This document shows, piece by piece, positions 1-10,529 of a DNA stretch of 64,000 nt (within the stretch, counting starts at the first letter, position 1; each line of letters begins with the position of its first letter). This stretch comes from Gnetum montanum (lineage: Eukaryota > Streptophyta > Gnetopsida > Gnetales > Gnetaceae), in the NCBI GenBank assembly GCA_015680685.1, contig MNCI01036774.1, forward strand, positions 813,240-877,239, written 5' to 3'. Below the pieces are notes generated by a model. That model did not search any database. It was given only the letters and a program-made list of their open reading frames with translations, and was not told where the DNA came from. Both the position numbers and the translations under genes were made by a program.

Positions 1-321
1 ACTCGACCCTCCGCGAACCGCGTTGTCCATGAGGTGCCACTGTTAATGATATAATAATATTATATTATCTATATGGAGAAGGTCTCCCTTAGCAATTGTT
101 ACCATAAAGTATTAAACCGTTATTATAAAGCTTTGCTTAAGTTCTCACCATCTTAAAATTGAAAGTGGAAGATGGATTCAACTTCCCTGAGCAGAGCAGA
201 GTGCCATTTGCAGGTTGGGCAGATCAGAAGTCTTTGAAAATGAGTTGCTTGTGTTTCTCAGTTGTGTTATGACTACTCATTTGAGACAGCCTCACAATGT
301 TACGGCAAAATGTTTGTATAA
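1..321. other. left flank, no gene recognised
   Basis: No open frame of useful length or recognised domain is seen here. The stretch is moderately AT-rich single-copy-looking DNA and could be the 3' flank of a gene outside the window, but nothing in it proves that. Confidence 0.4.
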
Positions 322-1140
322 TTTTTTTTTTTTGATACCCCAACCGCCCTTGATGAATCTGTTGTATCTATTTTTATTTTTCATATAACTATAATATCTG
401 TGCAATAGATCCTAATAAAGCTTCATTTTTGTTTTTATTTAATATTAGCCAGTATTTTGGGGGATAAAAGAGAGGGTAACAGAGAAAAAAGAAAATAGTA
501 CAAAGGGGATAAAAGAGAGGGTCAAAAAAGATGAAGAGGTCTCAAAGAAGGAGACACTAACAGCCAAAGGGGAAAAGCTCATCTCAAAAGAGGAGAAAGT
601 ACGAGAAGTTAGGAAAAACGGGAGAGAAAAAGTTCAAGAGCTCAACTGCAGTATTAGCTGTTGAACAATGTCTCCTTGAATAGATAAGGAGAGAATATTA
701 GTAGGAGAATCACGTTGAAAAACCACATTACAACGAAATTTCCAGATAGCATGGAGAATAAGGGGACGAAGGTGACACCAGATATAAATCAAAGAGCCTT
801 GAAGATGTGGAGTGTCAACAAAAAGAACCTCATCCAAGCTTGGTCGAAAACCCTGTAAAACCCTGCCACACCAAATCCAAGAGCTATGAGCAAGGGGACA
901 AGAAAAAAAATAGTGAGTAAATGCATCTTCCCTATGACAAATAGGACATCGCGGGTCAGGAACCCCAGATGAGAGCCCCGAACACCACAGGAAGACCTTG
1001 GTGAATCAGATACCACAGAAAATGTTGAATCTTATTGGACTCGCAGAGTTTCAGAGTACCTCCAGAGTTCCGGGTTTTCCAAAGAAAACGGGTAACTTGC
1101 CACCCAAGAGACTATTTTAAAAGATTACAAACGGTGAAAA
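322..1140 (-). mobile_element. 5'-truncated LINE (non-LTR retrotransposon) remnant
   Basis: Read on the minus strand, about 1060 down to 640 encodes the C-terminal zinc-binding region (zf-RVT) typical of plant LINE reverse transcriptases. An FLWYLIHQGLP-like stretch (about 1045-985) is followed, after one frameshift, by DPRCPICHREDAFTHYFF and a CPLAHSSWIWCGRVL segment, then a tail ending near HAIWKFRCNVVFQ. The frame shifts near 960-970 and stops near 634. Going further down the minus strand there is a non-coding 3' part that ends in a run of 12 A (plus-strand T run at 322-333), as expected for a poly(A)-tailed LINE 3' end. The catalytic RT and endonuclease regions are absent, so it is a 5'-truncated dead copy. 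The right edge near 1140 is approximate, and I found no convincing target duplication. Confidence 0.75.
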
Positions 1141-1558
1141 TTGAAAAGTACCCAGGTTGACCCGAGTTTTGACTAACTGGCCAAGTCTAGAAAAAACGAG
1201 TGACTCATAGAGTCCCACTCTTAACACTGATATTATCACCGTTGCAAAAGGATCACTCCAAAATGTAAGGTGTTTACTTCTCAAATTCTAAGACCCTAAG
1301 ACACGATTTGGACCTTGATTACACCTGCTACTCTAAGAATATTATCCTTGCCTCATCCACCTGACCTCATCTTCCAAAACCTCGAACACCGACGGTAGAG
1401 AATCGTCTAAAGTAAAAGGCATCTTTCTTTTCTTTGGTTTTTCCACCACTGTTCCACAGGCCTTGCTTCAGGCGCCTGCCACGGTTATTCTCAATAGTCC
1501 CCACATCAGCAGCTGCTCAAATCAAACCTTGTGGAACAGGACTACACACGTAGCATCT
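1141..1558. other. upstream region of the NLR gene
   Basis: This is non-coding DNA between the LINE remnant and the presumed core promoter. It holds no recognised domain or repeat and presumably contains proximal regulatory sequence of the NLR gene, but I cannot point to a specific element. Confidence 0.4.
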
Positions 1559-1566
1559 CTATATAA
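1559..1566 (+). promoter_or_regulatory. candidate TATA box of the NLR gene
   Basis: CTATATAA lies about 220 bases before the chosen ATG at 1788. Plant TATA boxes usually sit about 30 bases before transcription start, which would give a start near 1590-1600 and a 5' leader of about 190 bases. This is a sequence match only. Confidence 0.45.
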
Positions 1567-1597
1567 TTCATACAATAATTTACATACTCACAAACAT

Positions 1598-1771
1598 ATG
1601 CATGTCCGTGTTTGAAACAAAATGCATATAGCACTGCACCTGCATTGCTTGACTCATGGCCTAACCTCCATAAGTCCATCTCCATCGCCCTCACCCTGTT
1701 ACTGGTGTTCCTGTTGGAGTTTGGAGTTTTGGCAGCACCTACGTTTGTTTATTGGGTGCTGCTGCTGCTAG
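1598..1771 (+). promoter_or_regulatory. cluster of upstream open reading frames in the NLR leader
   Basis: Three ATG-started frames lie between the candidate TATA box and the main ATG: 1598-1615 (5 codons), 1602-1631 (9 codons) and 1622-1771 (49 codons). The last ends 16 bases before the main start. If transcription begins where the TATA box suggests, all three would be in the mRNA and could reduce or condition translation of the NLR. Whether they are transcribed depends on the true start site. Confidence 0.4.
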
Positions 1772-1787
1772 TAGTTCATCATTCAGG

Positions 1788-4700
1788 ATGGGCTGTCTGT
1801 GTTTTAAGGGAAAAAAACAGTCACAGAAGCAACTGCCACCACCACCACCGCAGCAGCCTCAACGGTCACCGCCAAAGTCACAGTCACCAACGCCGCAGCA
1901 ACCGCCACCGCCAAACCCAAAGCCACCGCCATCGCCACCGCCACCGCCATCGCCACCGCCAAAACCAGAGCCACCGCCACCGCCATCACCACCGCCAAAA
2001 CCAGAGCCACCACAACTGCCAACATGGATGCCGCCGCCATCACCGCCGCTGCCACCACAGAAACCTCAACTACTGCCACCGCGACCACCACCACAGAAAC
2101 CTCAACCGCTGCTGATGCCGTCAGCACAGCAACAGCCACCGCCACTGCCACCGCCATCGCCACGGTCACCGTGGCCAACAACTGTAGCCTCGCCCCTGCC
2201 AGTGGATTTGCCTTCATGCGGGTGCAATCATGGCAGCATTCTAAGCTCCACACAATGCGGTGTGGATACAAAGCTTGATTACCTCCTCACTTACATTAGC
2301 GATCTCCTCCACAATGCTAAGGTAAAACTTCTGCTTCTCCTCAGTTTCAGTATATTTATTATTATTATTTTGCAATACACAATTATGATCGTTTGGTCTT
2401 TTGGGCGTAAGAAAGGCTCACTTGTAAGTTTCCCTGTGTTTCTGAAGATAATGCATTTCGTAACAATTACTCAGTTGCTTCGCTCCCACTTTGGATTATT
2501 GTATGCAGCGAGCTTCGTCGTCTTCGTCATCCCAAAAGCCCCAGCGTGATATAGCTAGAAGCATATTTGAAGATTCTTCAGATCTGATTTGCATTGGAGA
2601 CATACTTGATGGTTCAGGAACACACGCTCGGGACATGGTCAGTATTGCTGGGTGTCATCATCATATATAATATTATTCCCTTGTTCACTACATTGTTTGC
2701 TCTTAATTCTTTAATTGCTAATTGTGTGTGCATCAAACGACATTGAATTGAATTAAAATTGGAATCATGTAGAAAAATTCGCTGTTATCGAAAGGAGGAG
2801 GGGTTGACATTGTAACAGTGGCTGCGATGACGGTGTTAGAAGGGATAGGCAAGGCCCACTGGATCACCGCCGGTTTGCTGGTTGTGGCTCTCGTGTTGGA
2901 AAGGTTCGACGCGGTTTCGTCTAATAAAGAAGAGTGCTTAGAATTGCTGACTGAAATGTATAAAGTGGGTGCATATATCAGGAATCTTAAGTACAGACCT
3001 TCATTGAGGCAGCAAATGGCAGCAACCATGGAGCAAAGCATTCAGATGATTATGCAAGGGGCCATCTTTTGCATCTGTCTCAGACGATCATCCTGGTGGA
3101 TCCAGTAAGTCAATCTTGCTTTGCTTACAGCTTGTCTTTTATCATTGTCAATAATTCTTATTATTATATTTTACCTTTACTGTAAATGATTTCCTGCTTT
3201 CCTTTCCTTTGCTTGTATTCGTGTTCGTTCATAACTGCCGTCAATTAATTAAAAGGTGGAAAAGTAAACAAAAACCAATTTGGCAGGTTCATCAAGGCTA
3301 AAATAGATAAGAGGAAATTGGAAAAGGTACGTAGAGATTTGGAAACAATCCACAGACAACTGATGTTGGACATGGTCCTCTGCATCTACGATGCCCAACG
3401 TGGCTTTCAATATTCAAGACAAAAGCTCTACCCTACCTATGCAGGTAATCCCGCATCAACCATCTTATGCTGTATCAATCCAGCTAAAGAGTCATCACCA
3501 GCATCTGTTTCAGATTGTTTAATAAGATTTTTTTCCCCATGTCTGTGGCAAGACGCTTCCGTTGGGTTTCTTCTTTTTCTTGTTATTCCTTTTCTTTTTC
3601 TTTTGTCTTTTTGTTTTTTATAAAATAACCTGAGATCCTCTTCCCTGTATCCCAAAACAGTGGGAATCCATGACCCGTTGAAGTATGTGGCGGCAGAGCT
3701 GGAGTTGGAAAGCGACAAAAACGTCGTAGGGGTGGTGGTGTTTGGGTTTGGTGGAATCGGTAAAACGGTGCTCGCTGATGCCGTTTACGCCAGCATTCGA
3801 TGCGATGAATACGTATTTTCAAAGGTGGGTCTGTTTGAGACAATTCAGTCTAAACCCAGCATAACAAAAGTACAGAAGCAAATATTGGATGATCTTTCTG
3901 GAAGAATCTTCGATGAACCACGAACCCACACAGACGGGCAGTTAAGTTTGCTGAACCTTTTTAAAGAACAGGCTTGCTTTGTATACATTGATAATGTGCT
4001 GGATCAGCAGGAGCTGAGGAAATTGTTGCCCAAGTCTGAGGATCTTTCCTCATGTAAGAAGTTGAGGCTGCTTATGACAGCCAGAACTTCAGATGTGAAA
4101 GACGCTCTGTTTGCGGCTACATCCCAAGATGTTAAAGTCCTTGACTTGGGTTCGCTGGACGATGAACAGGCGAAGTACCTGTTGCACAAAAAATTCGAGG
4201 AGACACGAACACAACTGAGACAGGAAGACATGAAGTTTCTGGTTAAAGTCTGTGGGGGCGTTCCACTCTGCTTGGAATTGGTGGGAAATTTCATTGCAAA
4301 TCATGAGGACAAAAAATTGGCCATGAATGTGATCAAGCAGGAACACAAGCGCCGGGATCAAGAGACATATGCACTGCAACCAGTGGATTTCTTCTCCTTT
4401 GCTTTTGATAAACTCCCGGAAAGCTACCAAGAAGCATTTCTGGATGTCTGTGCTTTCTTTATGGATATGCCCTGGGAATTCGTTCAGCTGCTATTTGGGG
4501 AGGATGCCTTGGAAGCTCTGCAAAGGAGAGCACTGTTGAAGATCAGACATCCCCAGTCCTCCTCGGGTAAGGGTACAGTGAATGGGCATGATTGGAGTCT
4601 TCCAGAAGTGCACGACGTTATTCTGGACATCGCAAAGAGGCGATATGAAGCAACCAGAATCACCGAAGTGGACCAGCTCCGCAGCTTTCTATCCACATTT

Positions 4701-5945
4701 CAACCCAATCTGCCTCAGGTTACTTTGATTGCATAAAAAGCAATTATTTTTATCGCAATTTCACGGGCATCGTTGTTGAATTATTATTTGGTAACATAAA
4801 AAGCTGTTACGAGTGCAAAGAATGTCTTTTACAGGAAGAGCTACGGAGAATAAAAGGCATCAGACTTGCGGAAGACAAAAGTGAAGGGGAGCCACTGCAG
4901 ATTCCTGCTGCAGCACTTGATGTGATGTCGTCGTCGTTGCGCCATTTTTCCACGCAATCGCATGTTCCAGGGCGTCAATGGGGCAGAGTGGCTTTGCAAA
5001 TCCAGGGCAGGTGCTCAACTGCGCTTAGCGCTCTCCTAACTTGGAACTCGCCAAAGTCAGATCTGCCATTCCCTGTGCAGGAATCACGTGATCTGAAATG
5101 GTTGAAATACGCCCCAAAAACTGCTGTAAGACTATCACAGGTAACTCACGGATTTTAATTTTATCGTTATTGATTTGGATGCTGTACTGTACTTTCGCTA
5201 AAATTCTGCCAAGGTTATGTTGTGTAATTTTTATATTCAATTTCCACAGATGCCTCATTGTTTGGCGCATTTAGAGGTTAGTTTTGGCTTCCTGGAAGAC
5301 CAAACAGAGTTCATCGTGGACGACAAGGATCCGATGTCACAGCAGCTTGCTTCTTTGGTAATTCATAAATCCAAAACCCTGTTGACAATACCAGCGGGGT
5401 TACTCCGTTGTCTGAAGAGCCTGAAGCACCTGTCGATTGTAAAATGTGAGCAGCTATCAGAGCTTCCGAATGAGTTTCACGAGCTCCCCAACATGAACAA
5501 ACTGGAGATCAGATGGTGCCCAAAGTTAAGGGCGCTGCCTGCAAAGCTAAAGGAGTCTACCTCCCTCAAAGCTTTACATATCAGCAGATGTGACATGTTT
5601 CGGTTATCCGATGACTTCTGCCATCTTCCTTCGTTGGAGATTCTCAAGATTGAGCACTGCAAAAGCATTAAAAAGCTTCCAAAGAATTTTGAGCAGATGT
5701 CCTCTTTAAGGTTGCTTAGTGTGCAAGGCTGCGAGAGTTTGTCCGAGCTGCCAGATAACCTCAGCAAAATGACTTCTTTGCAGATTCTGGATATTTCTGA
5801 ATGCAAAAAGTTGGAGGAGAAGTGGATAAATGAGCTGGGAAGTATGAAGTGTTTGGAAGTCATATATATCAAAGGGTGTCCTCGACTAATTAGAGGGTGG
5901 TCGGATATTGCACACAATAATGCTACCCTTATATGTAAATTTTAG
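1788..5945 (+). CDS. NLR immune receptor: acylation signal, Pro-rich region, HeLo/RPW8-like helical domain, NB-ARC, LRR
   Basis: Predicted intracellular resistance-type receptor of about 1070 residues. Seven exons join without a frame break at GT-AG introns: 1788-2321, 2509-2637, 2773-3104, 3287-3444, 3661-4718, 4835-5140, 5250-5945 (stop TAG). The ATG at 1788 is chosen because it opens MGCLCFKGKK, a classic N-myristoylation (Gly2) and palmitoylation (Cys3, Cys5) signal, suggesting membrane attachment. Residues 17-142 are proline-rich. Residues about 232-384 form a helical domain with a hydrophobic segment (about 252-263) and an NKEEC motif at 272-276, resembling RPW8/HeLo/MLKL-type four-helix bundles (inference). 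NB-ARC follows: P-loop GFGGIGKT (413-420), kinase-2 VYIDNV (about 492-497), RNBS-B LLMTART (521-527), GGVPLCLEL (583-591), VHD in place of MHD (701-703). The final exon (840-1070) holds about eight leucine-rich repeats of the form CxxLxxLPxxF. I cannot assign it firmly to CNL or RNL. Exon limits are predictions without transcript data. Confidence 0.88.
1836..2190 (+). repeat. CCACCGCCA-type triplet-rich tandem repeat encoding the Pro-rich linker
   Basis: Exon 1 contains a run built of CCA/CCG/CCT codons with local duplications, for example two adjacent copies encoding PSPPPKPEPP. It encodes the proline-rich stretch at residues 17 to about 135. Such tracts change length easily by slippage, so alleles may differ here. 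Long open frames in the other frames over this stretch are by-products of the repeat. Confidence 0.75.
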
Positions 5946-6037
5946 CTTTTATTATATCATCAGTTGAGCAAAGTCACCTTGTAGTCGAAAAATGTGAAAT
6001 TGAAATGAAAGTAAAATTTTATTGGATTTTGAAATGT

Positions 6038-6043
6038 AATAAA
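6038..6043 (+). terminator. candidate poly(A) signal of the NLR gene
   Basis: AATAAA occurs 93 bases after the NLR stop codon in an AT-rich stretch, a plausible position for the 3' end signal. It is a motif match only. Confidence 0.45.
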
Positions 6044-7600
6044 AATTGTAACTATAATTATATTATGGAAAAATACTAAGACAATTTTTTTAAGTTCAAA
6101 ATTAGAATGTGGTTAAGGTGGATGTGGAAGGTTTCTTTCAGCAAGCAAGTGTTTCAAGTTTTGTATTTCAAGTTTTGTAGATGTCAAGCAAGTGTTTGAA
6201 GTTTTATGGATCTCAAGGGTTTCACCAACAAATCTAATTGCTCTAGAATTATCATTACCTTGAGGGGATTCTAAATTTTGCCAAATTGCTTTTACTATGC
6301 TAAAAATTTTGCTTAATGCAAAAATTTATATTGATTTTTGTAATGTAGATTTACTAGTTGCTAAGTGGAAATTGGTGATGTAAACATGAGCCATTGATTG
6401 TGGATCTCATAGCTTGATATGTATTCATTCAAATTTTGGGTTGCCTTATAATTAAAGTTTTTCTTCATTGTTAAATAATGTGACACAAAAACACAACATT
6501 CAAGTTATTATTACCAGGTACTATTCTTATTTTTTTTTGCTTCTTGTGCTAGGTAATGTTTCAATGATGCAATTATTGTTGTGGAATTGTTTAATCATAG
6601 TTACAAAAAAAAAAAAACACCTATGTTTGCCAAGTAGAAACAATTGACTTGCACCTATAAATGATATTAAGAACAAGATTCTATGAGATTAAAGGTTACA
6701 AACAATGAATAAAAAATACACTCCCAATCGAATACAAACTTAACTTACCATTCAAGAATAAAAATGATATGCATCTATGGCATGTGCAATTAATGATGAA
6801 GAAACAATGTGAACTATGATTGGAAATGATATAGCAACCATGTGAGAAATAGAGGAAATCATAGAGCATGTGAAAGCCAAATTACATCACAGAATTGATG
6901 TTGATTTCTTTTAAAAATAAAAGAATGCATTATTTGTCTAGGATATAGTAGTTCTCATGAGTAGGAAAAACAATGGTTGAGGGATGATACATTATATGAA
7001 TGGTATAATTTAAAATGGACTTAGACAATGAAAAATATTCAAGGTTGCTTAAACAACATAAATAACATATGTATAACTCTTATAGATCCAAAATTTGACA
7101 CTAATGTTGAAACTAAAGTTGAAGTTGACACCTAAAGGAATGGTGATTTTGACATCAACAATAGAGTAAGGGTGATATTGATGGTAATAGGTGATGTCAA
7201 TCAAGGATGTTAATGCCAATGATGGTGTTAATGAACTTCAAAGGACTATGTGTAGACACCAAGATAGACCCAATAGAGTGTGATTGAAGGCTACAAAATC
7301 TTAACACTAAAGTTGTTAATTAACAATGACTTAAGCTTAAGATGTGCTCTTGAAGCTAAGAAAATCACTATCTCTCTTCAAATTTTAGCTTAGAACAAAT
7401 GTGGAAGTGGGATATTTATAGATTGAGAAGGTTCAAAAATATCAAAATTTAAAATTAACAACCCTAATTTTACGTGATTGATGCCTATAACTACCAATGA
7501 TACTAATGTTGATGTAGAGATGTCAATGAGGCTTATAACATAGTTTTAGCAGTCCATATTGACATTAATGCTACCTTGTCATCATAGCCATGAACTATAT
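6044..7600. other. intergenic AT-rich DNA, nothing recognised
   Basis: There is no long open frame and no protein motif on either strand. The stretch ends exactly where the first LTR begins (7601). Confidence 0.5.
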
Positions 7601-8437
7601 TGATGAGTGGCGAGGTAACCCTATGTCCAACCATACAAATCACAAGTGTTCATGCACCATCCTATTGAATTTTGTAGACTTTAAGTTCCTAAGTACATTG
7701 GGTCTAAGATGTGAAATCTAATTGAAACGATCGTTGTCTCCTCAATTTCACTTGTGAGATACAAGTATATGATTAAGCGCAACTGAGGTGTATGATTTTT
7801 ATCATTTTGTATTTTATAAGTTTAATCGCTTAGAATAAGAATGAAAGGTAGAGTAATTTAAGATATAATTCATCTACTATGTAGCTATCCTAACACAAGT
7901 ACTCGTTCCCACTTTCTAGACACATTCTAAACACGTATAGCACTACTAGGCTACCAAATGTTATGTGTTTTTGGGTTACTAAGTGTTACATGTATGCTCA
8001 AGGTGGTCGTGCTTGTGTTCATTAACAATTGAAAATTAATTGCTTAATTAATGTGCATTAAAGTGAAGTGCATAAATATTAAATGCATCAAGGAAACATT
8101 AATCTATTCTCAATGCTACAAGGATGATCAAAAGGATTCATTTTTATTCCTATCACACTACTGTGCTGAGGTACATTAGTGCTTGAATAAAGATCTGTAC
8201 ACACTCAAACTCATGCTATAGGTACTCAGAAAATATTCTAATTGTGGAGAAAACAAACTATAAGAGCTTCGCTATCTATGAAAAAAACTAATATGAAAAT
8301 CATGAGCTCAAGCACTATATTTATAGGCTGGCATATACCTTGCAATATTGGATATTCAACATCATGTCTTATGCTTCAACATTGGGTATTCGATATCGAG
8401 GCTATGATATTGAAGCTAGTCAAAACATGATTCATCA
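7601..8437 (-). repeat. 3' LTR of element A
   Basis: It starts TGATGAGTGG and ends TTCATCA, the same ends as the paired LTRs of element C (46944-47744 and 54387-55188), and aligns with them throughout. Length is 837 bp. It contains the shared TTTATAGGC stretch, a TATA-like site on the plus strand, and GATATC-rich sequence near 8390. The adjacent sequence to the right is a polypurine tract on the minus strand. Confidence 0.8.
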
Positions 8438-8455
8438 TACCCCCATGACTAAATG
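8438..8455 (-). other. polypurine tract of element A
   Basis: On the minus strand TTAGTCATGGGGGTA sits directly before the LTR start TGATGAATC. A G-rich purine tract at this place primes plus-strand DNA synthesis in LTR retrotransposons. Element C has the equivalent at 47745-47761. Confidence 0.7.
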
Positions 8456-9146
8456 AAAACACATCCTTGAGTGAATAAGATGAGGAACAAGTTCCTTACA
8501 AAATATTATGAAGGTATGGGATTATTGACTGACATACAAACTGAATTAGATGGAAAAAATAGAGTCCTAAGTGCTTGAATACATGAATTACAATCTTTGA
8601 AAAAATTGGGTGTTTGTGACAAGAGAAGAGAACACCTTGAATAAAACTAACATCCACCCCTCTGGCAACTGAATAATGAGGAAGAAGATTCAATGATCAT
8701 GAAGAGTTCTTATCACATGGTGCTACTGCTACTACTTCCTTTGTGAGTATAGTCTTACTTCTAGTCCGTGCTTCCCACTGTAATCACAACAAAATCAAGA
8801 ATTAGTGTGCAATGTGTAACATATAGCTTTGAGGTACCTCATATCATCGATGGTTATACTCAGCTAGGTTGTGATTATGATGGATTGATTCCATTAGTAG
8901 GTTAGTGGGAAGACTGAAAAATAGGATAACATGAATAAGTGGTCCATTAAATTTGAAAAAGTTCAAATGTGAGGAAATGCTTGAAGAGTGTTTAAGAATT
9001 CATAATAGTAACTATAAAAGGTTTCACTAAAAAATGTTATGAAGGTGCACACAATTGGATGTCATTGATGAGGTAAACAAAAGAATTTGATTGTAAGAGT
9101 GTCTAAGGATAAAGAACTTAACTAATCCAATCAAAAGATATGCAAG
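8456..9146 (-). other. element A, 3' non-coding part
   Basis: The start (about 8490-8530, GGGATTATTGACT) matches 47810-47840 in element C and 15270-15310 in element B, so it belongs to the element family. No credible coding sequence is seen. The ORF-X of element C is not recognisable here. Confidence 0.5.
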
Positions 9147-10430
9147 TGGATCCTCCCCAAAGTAGGCATAGGATTTTTATTGCCCTTGCATAACTTCAAA
9201 CTAAGGAGTTCATGGGCTTTGTGGATGATTAATGGTTACATAAGGTTAAGTACAAAAACCTGGAAGAACTACTTAAGAATTTCAACACATCAAACTAGGA
9301 CATCAAACAAGAACATGAACCAGGAATGAGGTGAGACATGGAAAGCATAGATGGATGAGAGAGAGAGAGAGAGAGAGTGGAATGGAGTTCCTGATTAAGG
9401 TTACATGAATTCCCTTGTGAATTTTATGGTTAAGTGACTTGATAAGATCCATCCTTAGTCTAGACCAAACCAACCATGTTTAGTGACTTCGCATCACCAT
9501 TCTAAGACTAGTCCACCCCCTAAGACACAAGAGTGCATCCATAGAAAAACCACTGTTCCTTATTAGAGAAGAAAAGAGGAGTAGAAAGTATGGAAGGGCC
9601 TTAGTTAGAGGGGACCTTTAGGCATGGGTAACATGTCTTTCTAGTCCCATAACTAGTGCTTGTAGCCTCTCTATTTTGTCTAAGGGGTGTGCTTTGAATT
9701 CCCATCATTTATTTTTTTTGAAATGAGAACCACACCATGCAGATATTTATTCATTTATTGTGTCTACGGGATGTGCTTTGAATTTCCATCATTTTTTTTG
9801 AAATGGGAACCACACCATGCAAAGACTTATTCAACTTCCTTTTATTGGTTGACATGGAATGGTAAAAAATCCATGAAAACACACATGCCCCCAATTAAGT
9901 AGAAAGGCACAAATAATACTGAATACCCTTAAAGTCACACATTGTTCAAACCTTTGAATCCTTTCCAGTTCAAAAAACTACCAAAGTTACAAATTCATTA
10001 TAGTTTTATTAATGAAAAAGGAACTACACATTTTTAGAATAAGGAAAACCAGAGTTTTTGGATGAGTGAATGTTGTGGACTCACTGCCTATTGCATGAAA
10101 AGAAACTATGTCTTGGCTATTAGTAACAAAATTCAAAGCTAGAATTCAAACACCAATAATCAAATAACAATATAGTATGTACCACCATCAAGCAACTAAT
10201 TACCACTATGCCTGGCACTTATTAACAAAAAGTTAGAAAATTATGCCAGAATAAAAGAAAATGTAAAAGAAAGTGTAAAATATTTAAGAAATAGCAAATG
10301 TACTAATGATGTTGTAAAAAAAATTAGAAAATATTAATAACATGAAAACAAAAAGATGTAAAATAAAAAATGTGTAAAACAAAAAGGGTGAAAAATGGAG
10401 GCACTGCTTATATAGTTAGCATGGATGGCC
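9147..10430 (-). repeat. conserved non-coding module, copy in element A
   Basis: It shares several blocks in the same order with 16190-17449 (element B), and the early blocks with 51540-52630 (element C): TCCCCAAAG(T/C)AGG near the left end, then GGGCCTTAGTTAGA in A and B, the AAGCATGGGTAACATGT type block, and GAAATGGGAACCACA in A and B. No protein coding is evident. In A it lies between integrase and the 3' LTR. On its right is a second polypurine-like motif (10432-10448). Confidence 0.65.
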
Positions 10431-10529
10431 ATCTCCCCCATGATTGAGTTGAAAGGAGTTGTCCATCTAATGAGGAATATGTTGTATTAGTTGGCTTAGG
10501 CTCATGGAAAGGTTTGACTTGCTGTATGT

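Noticed and set aside
1752-1787. Extension of NLR exon 1 upstream to a TTG codon
   Set aside because: TTG starts are not expected in nuclear genes, and the ATG at 1788 opens a clear acylation signal that works only at the very N-terminus.
1612-2115. Open frame rich in Ser-His-Arg repeats overlapping NLR exon 1
   Set aside because: It lies in another frame of the CCACCGCCA repeat, lacks an ATG start at its beginning and has no splice continuation. It is a shadow of the proline tract.
1804-2271. Val/Ala-rich minus-strand open frame opposite NLR exon 1
   Set aside because: Produced by reading the proline-codon repeat backwards. No independent evidence of a gene.
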